Notes: generated by a model from the letters alone, not told the origin. A stretch of 64,000 bases of DNA from Verrucomicrobiota bacterium (GCA_016235595.1 JACRJX010000015.1:310001-374000), one strand, 5' to 3'; shown: positions 45,416-54,977, numbered from the stretch's first letter. A program made the numbers and translations.

Positions 45416-46711
45416 TCAACGGTTCAAGCGATCATGCAGTTCGCGGACCTTGCCAACGATCCGATCCTCGATGTCAGGCGTGTAATTGGGCGCCTCATAG
45501 CCGCCTTCCTTCAACACGCGCAAGCTGGGAATGTAACCGCCGTAGTCGTTCGAATAGCCCGCGACCCACACGACCGCCTTGCCGGCCAGGTCCCGTTTCA
45601 ACCGCAGCGAGTAGTCCACCACGACTTCGTTGCCGAGCGCCACCAGCGTCAGGTCGTCCCCAAGGCGGATGACTTGCACGGGATACTGGCGGCTCGGGGC
45701 ATCCTTCTTTGGGTCTTTTTTCTCCCGCTCCAATGTGACGTATTCGAACGCGCTGCGAAGCGGGCCGCGCACCGACCGCACATGGGTGGCCATGGCGGCC
45801 TCGACCGCGTAGGCCAGCGTGCGGCCATGCTGTTGCGCGAACTCCAGCGGCTTGACGTAGGGTATCATGTAATGGCGCGGGTAGGGGTTCTGGTCGGCTC
45901 CGCAACCTTGCAGGAACATCGCAGTCAACCCCGGCCGTCCGGCTTGCAGCGTCTCTTGCGCGTAGCCGGCATAGTCGCCGGTGAATTCGTAGCGCGGCAC
46001 GTTGTTGGTCATCGACACCGAACTGAGCGTGGTGTTGTGGCATGCGTAACTGAAAAGCGCGGCGCACAGGTTGGTATTCACGTGCACCATCAGCACCGGC
46101 ACGTTGTGATCCACGGGCCCATCGGGGTTCGGTGCTTTTTTGGCGTTGGGATCGTTCTTCGGGAGCGCGTAGTTGAGCCGGCGGTTCATCGCGAACCCGC
46201 ACCGCGCATGGGCCTGACTGAGCCGGGCTGGGGCGAGGTTTGCAATCGCCTCACCGATGATGCGCAGCAGCCGTTCCTGAAGGAACGCCGTGTAATGCCC
46301 GGTGTTTTGCTCGCCTCCCTTCATCTCCCGATACTCCGGCCCGCAGTGAGTGTGTGATGCGTTCATCAACAGGCACTGCGGGGGCAGCTTGTGGCGTTCG
46401 GCCACTTGCTTCTCTACGAACTGGCGCAGCCAAGGCCGCACGCCGATGATGTCCATCGTCACGATGACCAGACGCGTGCCGTTCTCATCCTCCAGCGCGA
46501 GCGCTTTGGCGAAGAGGTCCTGCGCCTTGCCGTGCGACGGAGACTTGCGCGCCGCGTAGCCGGACATCCACATGTTGGTCTGCGGCGTGATGATGGCGGA
46601 GGCCACGCCTGCCTTCCAGATGTAGTTGGTGTCGACGGAGGCGGCAAGACTTTGGCTCGCCCCGAGCACCAGTCCAACGACCAGCAAACCGATGCGTTTC
46701 ATGGCGTTCAT
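45416..46711 (-). CDS. secreted neutral/alkaline ceramidase-like protein
   Basis: I start at ATG 46711, which overlaps the stop of the upstream gene as ATGA, giving 431 residues; ATG 46702 is an alternative. A signal peptide follows (KRIGLLVVGLVLGASQSLAA). The zinc motif NASHTHCGPE matches the family's HTHxGP. FLQGCGADQNPYPR matches the nucleophile region of neutral ceramidases. Bacterial relatives may act on sphingolipids or on other N-acyl or sugar lactone substrates. The context of esterases suggests N-acyl hydrolysis. Confidence 0.88.
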   Translation of the reverse strand: MNAMKRIGLLVVGLVLGASQSLAASVDTNYIWKAGVASAIITPQTNMWMSGYAARKSPSHGKAQDLFAKALALEDENGTRLVIVTMDIIGVRPWLRQFVEKQVAERHKLPPQCLLMNASHTHCGPEYREMKGGEQNTGHYTAFLQERLLRIIGEAIANLAPARLSQAHARCGFAMNRRLNYALPKNDPNAKKAPNPDGPVDHNVPVLMVHVNTNLCAALFSYACHNTTLSSVSMTNNVPRYEFTGDYAGYAQETLQAGRPGLTAMFLQGCGADQNPYPRHYMIPYVKPLEFAQQHGRTLAYAVEAAMATHVRSVRGPLRSAFEYVTLEREKKDPKKDAPSRQYPVQVIRLGDDLTLVALGNEVVVDYSLRLKRDLAGKAVVWVAGYSNDYGGYIPSLRVLKEGGYEAPNYTPDIEDRIVGKVRELHDRLNR

Positions 46712-48756
46712 TTGGCACCGGTGATGACAGCCCCTGCAGCGTCGGTCGGTTCTTCGATGCAAACCTTGTCTTTTCCTAGCGACGCGACGAGATCGGGCAG
46801 GTCATAGACCTTCAACGCGCCGTGGACGGTCGTGATCAACTGGTCCTTGGCCGCAGGCTCACGGAGAACGCTCACCCACGAAGCCAGCGTCCGGCGCAAT
46901 GTCAGCGACGCGATCGATTCCGGTTCCAGCGCCGCGGCGTGCAACGCCGGAATGCCGGCTGTGCCGATGCCGACGAGATGGACCTTGCGCGGTGCGCCTT
47001 TCGCTTCGTAGCCGGCCAGGAATCGCGCGCAGATCAATGCGTCCTCGGTCCACATGCCAACCAGCGAGCGGCCGAGCAGGTAGGAGTGATAGAAGTCACC
47101 CGCCACAAGGCCGTAGGTGCCGCTATACCATTTCTTCGTCTTCTCCTGAGTCTCGCCCAGGCCGCGCACGTCCACGGCGAGCACGAGATGGCCTTGCGTC
47201 ACCAGTTTCTCAATCGGGCCGCCCGGCGCTGCGTCGGTTTGCTTGCCCTGACCATGGAGATAAAGATACGCGTTGGCATCCGGCTTCGGCGGCACGAACG
47301 CGAGCGCAGGCAGCACGATGCCGGCTTCCGGCTCCAGCACCAGCTTCTCGATGCGATAACCTTGCCGTTCGATGCTGCCGACTTTGCGATGCGTCGGCAG
47401 CGGCAGCTTGTCAAGCGGGCGCACGCCGGCAGTCTCGCGCACTTTCGCCAGCGCCTCGGTCTTCGATGCTTCTGTCCACAGTTTCCGCCGTTCCTGCGAG
47501 AGTTTCTTATCCACTTCGACGTTCAGGTCAAACACGGACTTCTCGCCGGGCATGAGCATGACCTGGCCTTTTACCGAGCACTGGATCTCCGGGTCTTTGC
47601 GGATCGGAAAATCCGGTTCGATGATGTCGTCGTCGTTTTTGAGCAGCCAGCGGCGCATCCAGCGCACCGCGCCAACGCGCAGGTGGGTGCTGAAACCGTG
47701 CGGTTCGTCGGCCTCGACAAGGTCCACGTGATTGGCGAAACCGAGCCGCCCATAGATTCGCTTGGCTTCGCGGAACGAATCCCATGAGCCGACGATGTCA
47801 AACATGTCACGCGTCGCCACGCACATCAGCGTCGGCTTCGGCGCGCGCATGATCACGTAATCGCCGTGTTCCATGCCGAACGCAATCTGGCCGAAGATGT
47901 TCTGCTCGCCGTCCTGGCCGCCGATGCGTTCGAGCAACTTGCGGAACGAGGTGAGGTAGCACGATGGCGCGGCGGCGACGATGCGGTCGTCGAGCGCCAT
48001 CAGGTAGCTGGTGAGCGTGCCGCCGCCAGAGTTACCGGTGCAACCGATGCGTTTGGGATCAATGTCACTGCGGCTCTGGAGGTAATCAATCGCCCTCATG
48101 CCGTCCCAGACGCGGTAGGTGGCGACGTTGCGGCCGACGAGGATTGCGCCGATGCCGACCAGCGTGTGTTCGGTGGTGCTGCCAAGGGCGGCCTTGCCGT
48201 CGGGCTTGAGCACCTGCGCGCGCTCGCCCTGGCCGATGGGGTCGTAGCAGAACGCGGCCAGGCCGTTTTTCGCGAGCAGGATGCTGGCGCGCTGGTAGGT
48301 CTCGGCGCCCTTGCCGTTGGAGCTGTGGCCGCACGGCACGATCACGCCGGGGTAGGGTGGCGGGGTCTTGGGCAGGTAGAGCAGGCCGGTGACGTGATGC
48401 TTCGGCTCGCTCTCGAAGATGACTTTCTCGACGCGGTAATCGCCGCCGTCCATCGTGCCGGTGATCTTCGCGTTGAGCGGCGTGCGCTTCGGGAATCCGC
48501 CGAGTTGCCGCTCGAAGAAATCGCGCCGCTGCTGCTGCCACGCGGCGACCTGTTCCAGCGTCTTGACCTTCTCATAGTCCGCTTTGCGCTGGTCGAGTGC
48601 GGCGTATGCGGCGGCCTTGAGATAAGCGTCGAGCATCGCAAGCGGCGCATTGGTTCCTTTCGCGGGCGTGGGGGATGGTGGCAGGACGTTGAGGTCTTGG
48701 GCGTTCGCGGCACAAATCATCAAACCCAGGCTCCAGACGGCGAGATGTCGTATCAT
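46708..48756 (-). CDS. secreted tandem alpha/beta-hydrolase, acetyl xylan esterase-like
   Basis: I start at ATG 48756 (AAGGAG ribosome binding site 6 nt upstream; signal peptide RHLAVWSLGLMICAANA), giving 682 residues rather than 715. The first hydrolase repeat (about 90-400) has nucleophile elbow GCTGNSGGG and histidine in ADEPHGFS. A second repeat follows (about 430-680) with VDVRGLGETQ, but its elbow reads GIGTAGI, so the serine is lost and the domain is probably non-catalytic. First gene of the six-gene minus-strand cluster. Confidence 0.9.
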   Translation of the reverse strand: MIRHLAVWSLGLMICAANAQDLNVLPPSPTPAKGTNAPLAMLDAYLKAAAYAALDQRKADYEKVKTLEQVAAWQQQRRDFFERQLGGFPKRTPLNAKITGTMDGGDYRVEKVIFESEPKHHVTGLLYLPKTPPPYPGVIVPCGHSSNGKGAETYQRASILLAKNGLAAFCYDPIGQGERAQVLKPDGKAALGSTTEHTLVGIGAILVGRNVATYRVWDGMRAIDYLQSRSDIDPKRIGCTGNSGGGTLTSYLMALDDRIVAAAPSCYLTSFRKLLERIGGQDGEQNIFGQIAFGMEHGDYVIMRAPKPTLMCVATRDMFDIVGSWDSFREAKRIYGRLGFANHVDLVEADEPHGFSTHLRVGAVRWMRRWLLKNDDDIIEPDFPIRKDPEIQCSVKGQVMLMPGEKSVFDLNVEVDKKLSQERRKLWTEASKTEALAKVRETAGVRPLDKLPLPTHRKVGSIERQGYRIEKLVLEPEAGIVLPALAFVPPKPDANAYLYLHGQGKQTDAAPGGPIEKLVTQGHLVLAVDVRGLGETQEKTKKWYSGTYGLVAGDFYHSYLLGRSLVGMWTEDALICARFLAGYEAKGAPRKVHLVGIGTAGIPALHAAALEPESIASLTLRRTLASWVSVLREPAAKDQLITTVHGALKVYDLPDLVASLGKDKVCIEEPTDAAGAVITGAK

Positions 48757-48934
48757 AGATTCTCCTTTGCGCAATGTGCTATTGGCGGGCCAATCCATAT
48801 CATCTATCGCGCTGGAATCAAGCGAGCGTTTTCGGACGCCGGGAAGCTGCCGCACGGAACAGCATGGCGAGGCGCGCGATGATGTGCGAAAAGTGTGGTA
48901 GCATGTGAGAAGAAAACCAGCAGTGAAACACGAT
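48757..48934. promoter_or_regulatory. divergent promoter region between the esterase cluster and the PQQ-propeller gene
   Basis: This 178-nt region must drive the six-gene minus-strand cluster and the plus-strand propeller gene. I see the AAGGAG ribosome binding site of the minus-strand gene but no convincing promoter hexamers or long palindrome. Confidence 0.3.
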
Positions 48935-50272
48935 ATGATTTGTCAGAGTCACATGCTTCTTGGCTTCGCCGCCATCGCGCTCATTTCCCACATTGCCTGC
49001 GCGGGCGACGCGGACCATTGGCCGCAGTTCCGCGGCGGATGTGGCGGCGTCGCCGACGGCGCGAAACTGCCGCTCGTTTGGAGCGCGACGACCAACGTGG
49101 TCTGGAAGACCGCGATTCCCGGCAAGTCCTGGTCGTCGCCGGTCGTGTGGGGCGGCAAGGTTTTCGTTACATCGGCGGTGAGCGGGCAGGCTGTCGAGCC
49201 GCCGCGCAAGGGCCTTTATGTCTGGCGGTTCTGGGGCACGCGTGAGGCTGACGAGTATCGCTGCGTCATCTATTGCCTCGACTTCGCCACGGGCAAGGTC
49301 CTTTGGGAACGCGTAGCGCACCGCGGGGCGGTGCCGGGCGCGATTCACATGAAGAACAGTTACGCCTCCGAGACGCCCGCCACCGACGGCGAGCGCGTGT
49401 TCGCGTGCTTCGGCAACGTTGGCCTGTTCTGCTACGACATGGACGGGCGCGAAGTGTGGTCGCAGAAATGGGGTTTCTTCCCGACGCGGCTCGGTTGGGG
49501 GCCGGCGGCCTCGCCTGTGCTGCACGGCGACCGTGTTTATGTGGTCAACGACAACGAAAAGGCGTCGTTCCTCGCTGCGTTCGACAAGCGGACAGGCAAG
49601 CAACTCTGGCGTGTCCAGCGCGACGAGCCGAGCAACTGGGCCACTCCACTGGTCTGGGAAAATGAAAAGCGCACTGAGATCATCACCCCCGGCCGCGGCA
49701 AAGTGCGCTCCTACGATCTCGCCGGCCGCCTGTTGTGGGAACTCTCCGGCATGTCCGACATCGTCATCCCGACGCCTGCCGCCAACCGCAGCCTGCTCTT
49801 CGTCAGCTCTGGCTATGTCAGCAACTCCCTGCGGCCGGTCTATGCCATCCGGCCCGGCGCCTCCGGCGACATCTCGCTCAAGGACGACCAGACGAGCAAC
49901 CAGTTTATCGCGTGGTGCGACCGCAAGGCCGGTCCCTACAATCCGTCGCCGTTGCTCTGCGGCGATTACCTCTACGTGCTCTACGACAAAGGGTTTCTCG
50001 CTTGCTACGACGCGAAGACGGGCAAGCCGGTTTATGGCCGCCAGCGACTCAGCGCCAGCGCGACCGCCTTCACCGCATCGCCGTGGGTGTGCGATGGAAA
50101 GATCTATTGCCTGAGCGAAGACGGCGAGACGTTCATCGTGCAAGCGGGGCCGGAGTTCAAACTGCTTGGCAGCAACCGACTCGACGGGATGACACTGGCG
50201 ACACCGGCGGTTGCTCGTGACAGTCTTGTGATCCGCACCTTCTCCAAGCTCTGGCGGATTCAGGGCCGGTAG
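48935..50272 (+). CDS. secreted PQQ-binding-like beta-propeller protein
   Basis: I use ATG 48935 (ICQSHMLLGFAAIALISHIACAG), giving a usual signal peptide and 445 residues; GTG 48905 is an alternative. Blades of the PQQ_2 type are visible: HWPQFRGGCGGVADG at the start, VWKTAIPGKSWSSPVVWGGKVFVTS, then LDFATGKVLWERV and DKRTGKQLWRVQ. The protein lacks the metal and catalytic residues of quinoprotein dehydrogenases, so it is likely a binding or scaffold propeller. It is divergent from the esterase cluster. Confidence 0.9.
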   Translation: MICQSHMLLGFAAIALISHIACAGDADHWPQFRGGCGGVADGAKLPLVWSATTNVVWKTAIPGKSWSSPVVWGGKVFVTSAVSGQAVEPPRKGLYVWRFWGTREADEYRCVIYCLDFATGKVLWERVAHRGAVPGAIHMKNSYASETPATDGERVFACFGNVGLFCYDMDGREVWSQKWGFFPTRLGWGPAASPVLHGDRVYVVNDNEKASFLAAFDKRTGKQLWRVQRDEPSNWATPLVWENEKRTEIITPGRGKVRSYDLAGRLLWELSGMSDIVIPTPAANRSLLFVSSGYVSNSLRPVYAIRPGASGDISLKDDQTSNQFIAWCDRKAGPYNPSPLLCGDYLYVLYDKGFLACYDAKTGKPVYGRQRLSASATAFTASPWVCDGKIYCLSEDGETFIVQAGPEFKLLGSNRLDGMTLATPAVARDSLVIRTFSKLWRIQGR

Positions 50273-50538
50273 GAATTTTAGAGATGAGTTGATTTGCTCG
50301 GCGTTGATGGGACAAGGAAGATGTGAAACCACGGAATGCACGAAAGGACACGAAAAGGTGGAGCGTCTTCTCCGAACGCGCTAGTCTTCCGCGAAGCCAA
50401 TGGCCGCTGCTTTTGGAGAACACGGGCGAACGTTGAGATACAATCCTGCGCCGTGTATGTGGAGAGCCTTCGGCAGGTGCTATTGAGTTGAAGAAATCTA
50501 CGGATGAACCCAGAGAGATTCGGATGGGGAAGGTCGCG
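50273..50538 (+). other. intergenic region with a dispersed-type repeat
   Basis: This 266-nt stretch has no supported gene. It contains the short-period sequence GAAACCACGGAATGCACGAAAGGACACG at about 50325-50352, a style of intergenic repeat known to be scattered through many bacterial genomes. Near its end, a Shine-Dalgarno-like GGGGAAGG precedes the next start. Confidence 0.5.
50323..50358 (+). repeat. dispersed intergenic repeat of the CACGRAANNCACGAAA type
   Basis: The run gtgaaaccacggaatgcacgaaaggacacgaaaagg has imperfect 8-9-base periodicity (cacGgaat, cacgaaag, cacgaaaa). Translated in reverse it yields the FVSFRAFRGF string, which recurs in mis-called ORFs of many genomes, a sign of this repeat type. 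Only one copy was noticed in the window. Confidence 0.5.
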
Positions 50539-51792
50539 ATGAATACGATTTGTCGAAGGAGTTTGCTGTTGGCATTGGCTTGGGTGTCTGCTGTGGGTGC
50601 GACAGTGCGGGGCGGCTCCGCAACACTGGGGCTGAAGCTCGAACTGGAGTTTGCCAAGAAACAGTATGAGCTTGGCCAGCCGATCGAAGTAAAGATGCGA
50701 TACACCAACTGCGGGACGAATGACTTGGCAGTTAACACCCGGAAATCCGATAGATCGGGACGCTTACCAGAGATCCTTTTCCAAGCTGTCGATAGACAAG
50801 GTCAGCCGGTTCGTGATCCTTGCGCTGAAGCGATTGGAAGCCTTGGTGGTGGCCTGTCAGGCGGCGCCTATCGTTTGAATCCTGGCGGGGTCGGATACAC
50901 GCAAGCAATCGTCGTCAATCAATGGCTCGGGTTTGATGAACCTGGTGTCTACAAAATCATCGGTCGTTCACGTTCCGCCGGTTACGCATCACGGATTCCG
51001 GGACACTCGTCGTTCTTGGTTGTAAGGAACCCTGTCGAGGTGAAGAGCGATCCGATAGAAATCGAAATCATTCCTCCCGACGACCAGCGACGGCGTGACC
51101 AGATGGCAGAAGCTGAGCGCTTGCTGAATAACGTCGGCGGCCAACGCCCGCTTCGTGAACCAGAGGATGATCAAGTGGTTCGCGCGCGCGTCATGAGTGG
51201 TCTGCGATACCTAATGGATGTGCGTGCGATTCCTTTGATGTTAAAAGGTCTGGAAGATCCATTCTCCAACGTGTGCGTCCATGCCAGATGTGGTTTGGTC
51301 AGCATTCGCGACCTGAAGCCAGTCAAGGATGCGGTGTTGAAACTGATCGAAGATAAAACGTATATAATCGCACCAGACAAGAGCGGTGAATACGTTTGTA
51401 TCCTGGCGACGGCCGATCTGAGGGCACAGGGCAAATCAATGCCGGCTGATCAGAAGATCTTCTTCGAGATAATGATGCGATGGCGAGATGTTCTTGCAAA
51501 GAAACTCATGTCACAGCTGGGCGGATTGCCGAAGGCCAGACAGGCGGAATTGTTGACAGTGGGTATTGCTCTTGGTTCGCTTCCTCAATCGGATTCTGAA
51601 ATTCTGCAACGCTTTCTCCAGAGTTTGGAAAACGTTCCGGCGGCAGAGACTGATCGGGCAGAGTACATCATCAGGCGTCAGTGCAATCGCAAGGAATTCA
51701 TGCCGCAGCTTCGGGAAATCATCAAAAAACCTGCGTGCCACTCGAAGTTAAAACAAGCGGCCCGGGAGGTTCTGCAAACTCTCGGCCAGTAA
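50539..51792 (+). CDS. secreted protein of unknown function with HEAT-like helical C-terminal region
   Basis: I start at ATG 50539 (GGGAAGG 5-12 nt upstream; signal NTICRRSLLLALAWVSAVGATVRG), giving 417 residues; the track start is 50488. Residues about 30-190 are beta-rich, like an immunoglobulin-type domain (KKQYELGQPIEVKMRYTNCG). From about 210 the protein is helical, with HEAT-like repeats (DVRAIPLMLKGLEDPFSNVCVH). I do not recognise a family. Its codon use is closer to 50% G+C than its neighbours, a hint of different origin or weaker constraint. Confidence 0.75.
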   Translation: MNTICRRSLLLALAWVSAVGATVRGGSATLGLKLELEFAKKQYELGQPIEVKMRYTNCGTNDLAVNTRKSDRSGRLPEILFQAVDRQGQPVRDPCAEAIGSLGGGLSGGAYRLNPGGVGYTQAIVVNQWLGFDEPGVYKIIGRSRSAGYASRIPGHSSFLVVRNPVEVKSDPIEIEIIPPDDQRRRDQMAEAERLLNNVGGQRPLREPEDDQVVRARVMSGLRYLMDVRAIPLMLKGLEDPFSNVCVHARCGLVSIRDLKPVKDAVLKLIEDKTYIIAPDKSGEYVCILATADLRAQGKSMPADQKIFFEIMMRWRDVLAKKLMSQLGGLPKARQAELLTVGIALGSLPQSDSEILQRFLQSLENVPAAETDRAEYIIRRQCNRKEFMPQLREIIKKPACHSKLKQAAREVLQTLGQ

Positions 51793-51863
51793 TGGTGGCC
51801 GGTCCAGCGGACGCTTTCTGATAGTTTTGGATTCTCATCCGTTCTGGGTTTAACCTACCCGAC

Positions 51864-52724
51864 ATGAGCGCGACCAAAACCCTGCAAGTTTCCTGCGTGC
51901 AACTCCATTGGGCCAGAAGCCTTGAACGCAATCTGGAGCGAACGCTTCATTACATCCGCCTCGCGGCAGGGGAAGGCAGCCGCGTGGTGTTGTTCCCGGA
52001 GACGAACCTGACGAGCTATTACTTCCCGCACGTGGCCCGGCTCAAGCCAGCGGCAGTGGAGCGGGCGTTGGAGAAGACCTGCCACGCGGCCAAGGAAGCC
52101 GGCATCTGGGTCATCGTGGGCAGCCTCCGCAAAACCACCGACCGTTTCCTGAATCTCGCCCACGTGATCTCGCCCTCGGGCGACGTGACACACGAATACG
52201 CCAAGGTCCACATGGCTGGACGCGACGAGCGGAAGTTCTGCCGCGGCGGCAACAAACTGTCGCTGTTCGACATCGACGGCGTGCGGTGCACGCTGGTGAT
52301 CTGCCGCGACGGGCGGCATCCGGAGTTGTATCGGCTGCCGGCGATGGCGGGTGCGCAGGTTCTGTTTCACCCGTCGTGCAGTTCGGACGAGATCGAGGCG
52401 GTGTTGTGGAAGCGTGTGGCCGGCCGCGCCCAACAACCGGTCGGCCCGAACAGCAAGATGTTTCATTGCGTAGCCAATACGGTGGGCCAGTCACCCGACG
52501 GCCTGCAAACCTCCAGCGGCCAATCGTTCATCCGCGAGCCGTCCGGCATGCCGTTGGCTGAGGCCGGCTATTATCAGGAGGAGATGATCACTGCTGTGCT
52601 CGATCTGGGTCGTGCAGATCGCAGCTACGCGCTTGACAGCCTGAACGATCCGCCATTCCTCCGCCGTCATTGGGAGGCGATGGTGAATGAGGTCAAGGCG
52701 CGGGCAGACCTCAAGCCGGAGTGA
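51864..52724 (+). CDS. carbon-nitrogen hydrolase (nitrilase superfamily)
   Basis: The 286-residue cytoplasmic protein has the full triad of the family: Glu in LFPETNLTS, Lys in YAKVHM and Cys in LVICRDGRHPE. Members hydrolyse amides, N-carbamoyl groups or nitriles. The branch cannot be told from sequence alone; the loss of the usual CYD form (here CRD) sits within known variation. The gene stands alone between a hypothetical gene and a glycosidase. Confidence 0.94.
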   Translation: MSATKTLQVSCVQLHWARSLERNLERTLHYIRLAAGEGSRVVLFPETNLTSYYFPHVARLKPAAVERALEKTCHAAKEAGIWVIVGSLRKTTDRFLNLAHVISPSGDVTHEYAKVHMAGRDERKFCRGGNKLSLFDIDGVRCTLVICRDGRHPELYRLPAMAGAQVLFHPSCSSDEIEAVLWKRVAGRAQQPVGPNSKMFHCVANTVGQSPDGLQTSSGQSFIREPSGMPLAEAGYYQEEMITAVLDLGRADRSYALDSLNDPPFLRRHWEAMVNEVKARADLKPE

Positions 52725-52769
52725 AGGATTGACGCTCCGGGCCGTGTTCTCCACCTTTGTGCGAATATT

Positions 52770-54977
52770 ATGAAACGAATCTTCATGCTTCGAGTCGGAC
52801 TTTGCGCGCTGGCGGTTTCTCTCGCAGCCGTGTTCGGCGTCGGAGTGGCGCGAGGCGCGGAGAGCCCAACATCACTGCGGCTGACACGAGAGGGACTGGC
52901 GATCGAGGCGGGCAGCGCGGGCCACTTTACGCTGAACTACCCGGTTTTCGTTGGCGCAAAATGGGATGATGTCCGCAAGCCAATTGAGGCCACCGTTTCG
53001 GGCAACAGCGCGACGCTCAAGTTTGACGGCGACACACGCATCGAGGTGGTGTTACAGCCGGGGGAGGGGACACTGACGTTCACGCCGGTGAACGTGCCTG
53101 CTGGTATGACGTCGCTCCGCGCGGGGATGCAGATTGATTTCAGCTACGCCACGGGTGGCGCGTGGAAGATCGGCGATGGCAAGGAGACGCCGTTCCCTGC
53201 GCAGAAGCCGCCCAAGCCGCACATCTACCAGGGCAACGCCGCGACGCTGACGCTGCGCAACTTCGACGGCGCGACGCTGTCGTTGCAGGTGCCGCCTCAC
53301 AGTTTCCAGGAACTGACCGACAATCGCGAATGGGACTGGAAGATTTTTCAATGGCAGTTCAGCGCGCCCTGCCAACCCGGCGCGGGGCCCGTGCTCGTAA
53401 AGGTCGCATTCGGCGCGCCGGCGGCGGACGCGCCGAAGCTTGTGGACCGTTTTGGCCAGAGCACGCGTTCCGATTTTCCCGGCAAGGTGAAGTCGGAGGA
53501 GAAACTCAAGCAGGACGCGCAAGCCGAGGCGGCATGGCTGGCGAGCCTGCAACCGCCTGTGCTCGACACGTTCGGCGGACTGCCCGGCAGCGGCGGGAAA
53601 CTCGGTCTCAAACGGACCGGCTTCTTCCACGTCGAGAAAAAGGACGCGCGCTGGATTCTGGTGGACCCGGAGGGTAACGCGTTCTTCCACCTTGGCGTGT
53701 GCGCCTTCGGGCCATCCGACGACTATACTTACTTCGCGGGCCGCGAGCGCATTTATGAGTGGCTGCCCGCGCGCGACGGCGAGTTCAAGAGCGCGTTCCA
53801 TCCCCAATCGTATTGGAATCCCAACGTGTTGTCATTCCACCTCGTCAACACCATCCGCAAGACCGGCCGGCCCTACGAGGCGGCCTCCTACACCGCGCGC
53901 ATGATCGAGCGTGTGCGGAAGTGGGGATTCAACTCAGCGGGCGCGTTCGGCGCGGGTGATGAAGGCGCGCGGCGGCAGGCGAAGTTCCCGCACGTGGCAC
54001 ACCTGCCACTGGAGACGTGGGAAGGTTTTCCCAACATCCCCGGTACCCATGGCGTGTTCGACCCGTTTTCGAACAAGCTGCGCGAACGTTGCGACAAGCT
54101 CTTTGCCGAAAAGCTTCCGCCGGCCGCCGACGATCCGCTGCTGATCGGTTATTTTCTCAGCAACGAACCGCTCTACGAAGAAATCCCCGGCGCGGTCGCG
54201 GCGCTCGACGGCACGCATCCGTGCAAGCGCCGGCTGGCGCAGATACTGGAGGAACAATACAAGACGATCGAAGCGTTCAACCGCGCGTGGGAGACAACGT
54301 TCGCGTCGTTCGCCGATGTCGCTGCGGGCGGCCTGCCCGTGAAGACCGCCGCTGCCAAGGAAGACATGCGGAAGTTCACCGGCATCTTCCTTGACGCTTA
54401 CTTCCGGGTGGTGACGCAGACGTTTCGCAAATACGACAAGAACCACATGCTTATCGGCAACCGGCTCCAGCCCGGCACGATCAACAACGAGACGCTCTGC
54501 CGGCTCAGCGGCAAATACCTGGATATCGTTTCGTTCAACTACTACGCCTACGGCCTCGACCCCGACCGGCTCGCGCGCATCCGCGGCTGGATCGGCGACC
54601 GGCCAATGTTCTTCAGTGAGTTCTACTTCAGCTCGACCGGCGACAGCGGTCTCTCCGGCGGCGCGAAGGACGTGTCCACCCAGCGCGAGCGCGGCCTTGC
54701 CTATCGCCAGTATGTGGAACAAGCCGCCGCGCTCGGCTACGTGGTGGGCATCGAGTGGTTTACGCTGGTGGACCAGGCGGTGACCGGCCGCTGGTTCGAC
54801 AAATACAACGGCGAAGCGGCCAACACCGGCCTCATCTCCGTCGCCGACCGCCCGTGGAGGGTGATGCTCGACGAGATGATGAAAACCAACTACGACATAT
54901 ATAAAGTTTTCCTCGGCGAACGCGCGCCGTTCGTCTTCGACGACCCGCGATTCAAGCCGCCGCGTGCGAGCCGGTGA
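52770..54977 (+). CDS. secreted clan GH-A glycoside hydrolase, beta-agarase/GH50-like
   Basis: The 735-residue protein has a signal peptide (LRVGLCALAVSLAAVFGVGVARG). Residues 30-270 are a beta-rich domain. The barrel begins near TGFFHVEKKDARWILVDPEG, a pattern typical of GH50/agarase-like enzymes. The acid/base is probably E466 (YFLSNEPLY) and the nucleophile E617 (MFFSEFYF). Clan GH-A membership is well supported; family assignment is tentative. No strong ribosome binding site is visible. Confidence 0.8.
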   Translation: MKRIFMLRVGLCALAVSLAAVFGVGVARGAESPTSLRLTREGLAIEAGSAGHFTLNYPVFVGAKWDDVRKPIEATVSGNSATLKFDGDTRIEVVLQPGEGTLTFTPVNVPAGMTSLRAGMQIDFSYATGGAWKIGDGKETPFPAQKPPKPHIYQGNAATLTLRNFDGATLSLQVPPHSFQELTDNREWDWKIFQWQFSAPCQPGAGPVLVKVAFGAPAADAPKLVDRFGQSTRSDFPGKVKSEEKLKQDAQAEAAWLASLQPPVLDTFGGLPGSGGKLGLKRTGFFHVEKKDARWILVDPEGNAFFHLGVCAFGPSDDYTYFAGRERIYEWLPARDGEFKSAFHPQSYWNPNVLSFHLVNTIRKTGRPYEAASYTARMIERVRKWGFNSAGAFGAGDEGARRQAKFPHVAHLPLETWEGFPNIPGTHGVFDPFSNKLRERCDKLFAEKLPPAADDPLLIGYFLSNEPLYEEIPGAVAALDGTHPCKRRLAQILEEQYKTIEAFNRAWETTFASFADVAAGGLPVKTAAAKEDMRKFTGIFLDAYFRVVTQTFRKYDKNHMLIGNRLQPGTINNETLCRLSGKYLDIVSFNYYAYGLDPDRLARIRGWIGDRPMFFSEFYFSSTGDSGLSGGAKDVSTQRERGLAYRQYVEQAAALGYVVGIEWFTLVDQAVTGRWFDKYNGEAANTGLISVADRPWRVMLDEMMKTNYDIYKVFLGERAPFVFDDPRFKPPRASR

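Noticed and set aside
48905-48934. GTG start for the PQQ-propeller gene
   Set aside because: It would add charged residues ahead of the signal peptide; ATG 48935 gives a normal signal. It is kept as an alternative only.
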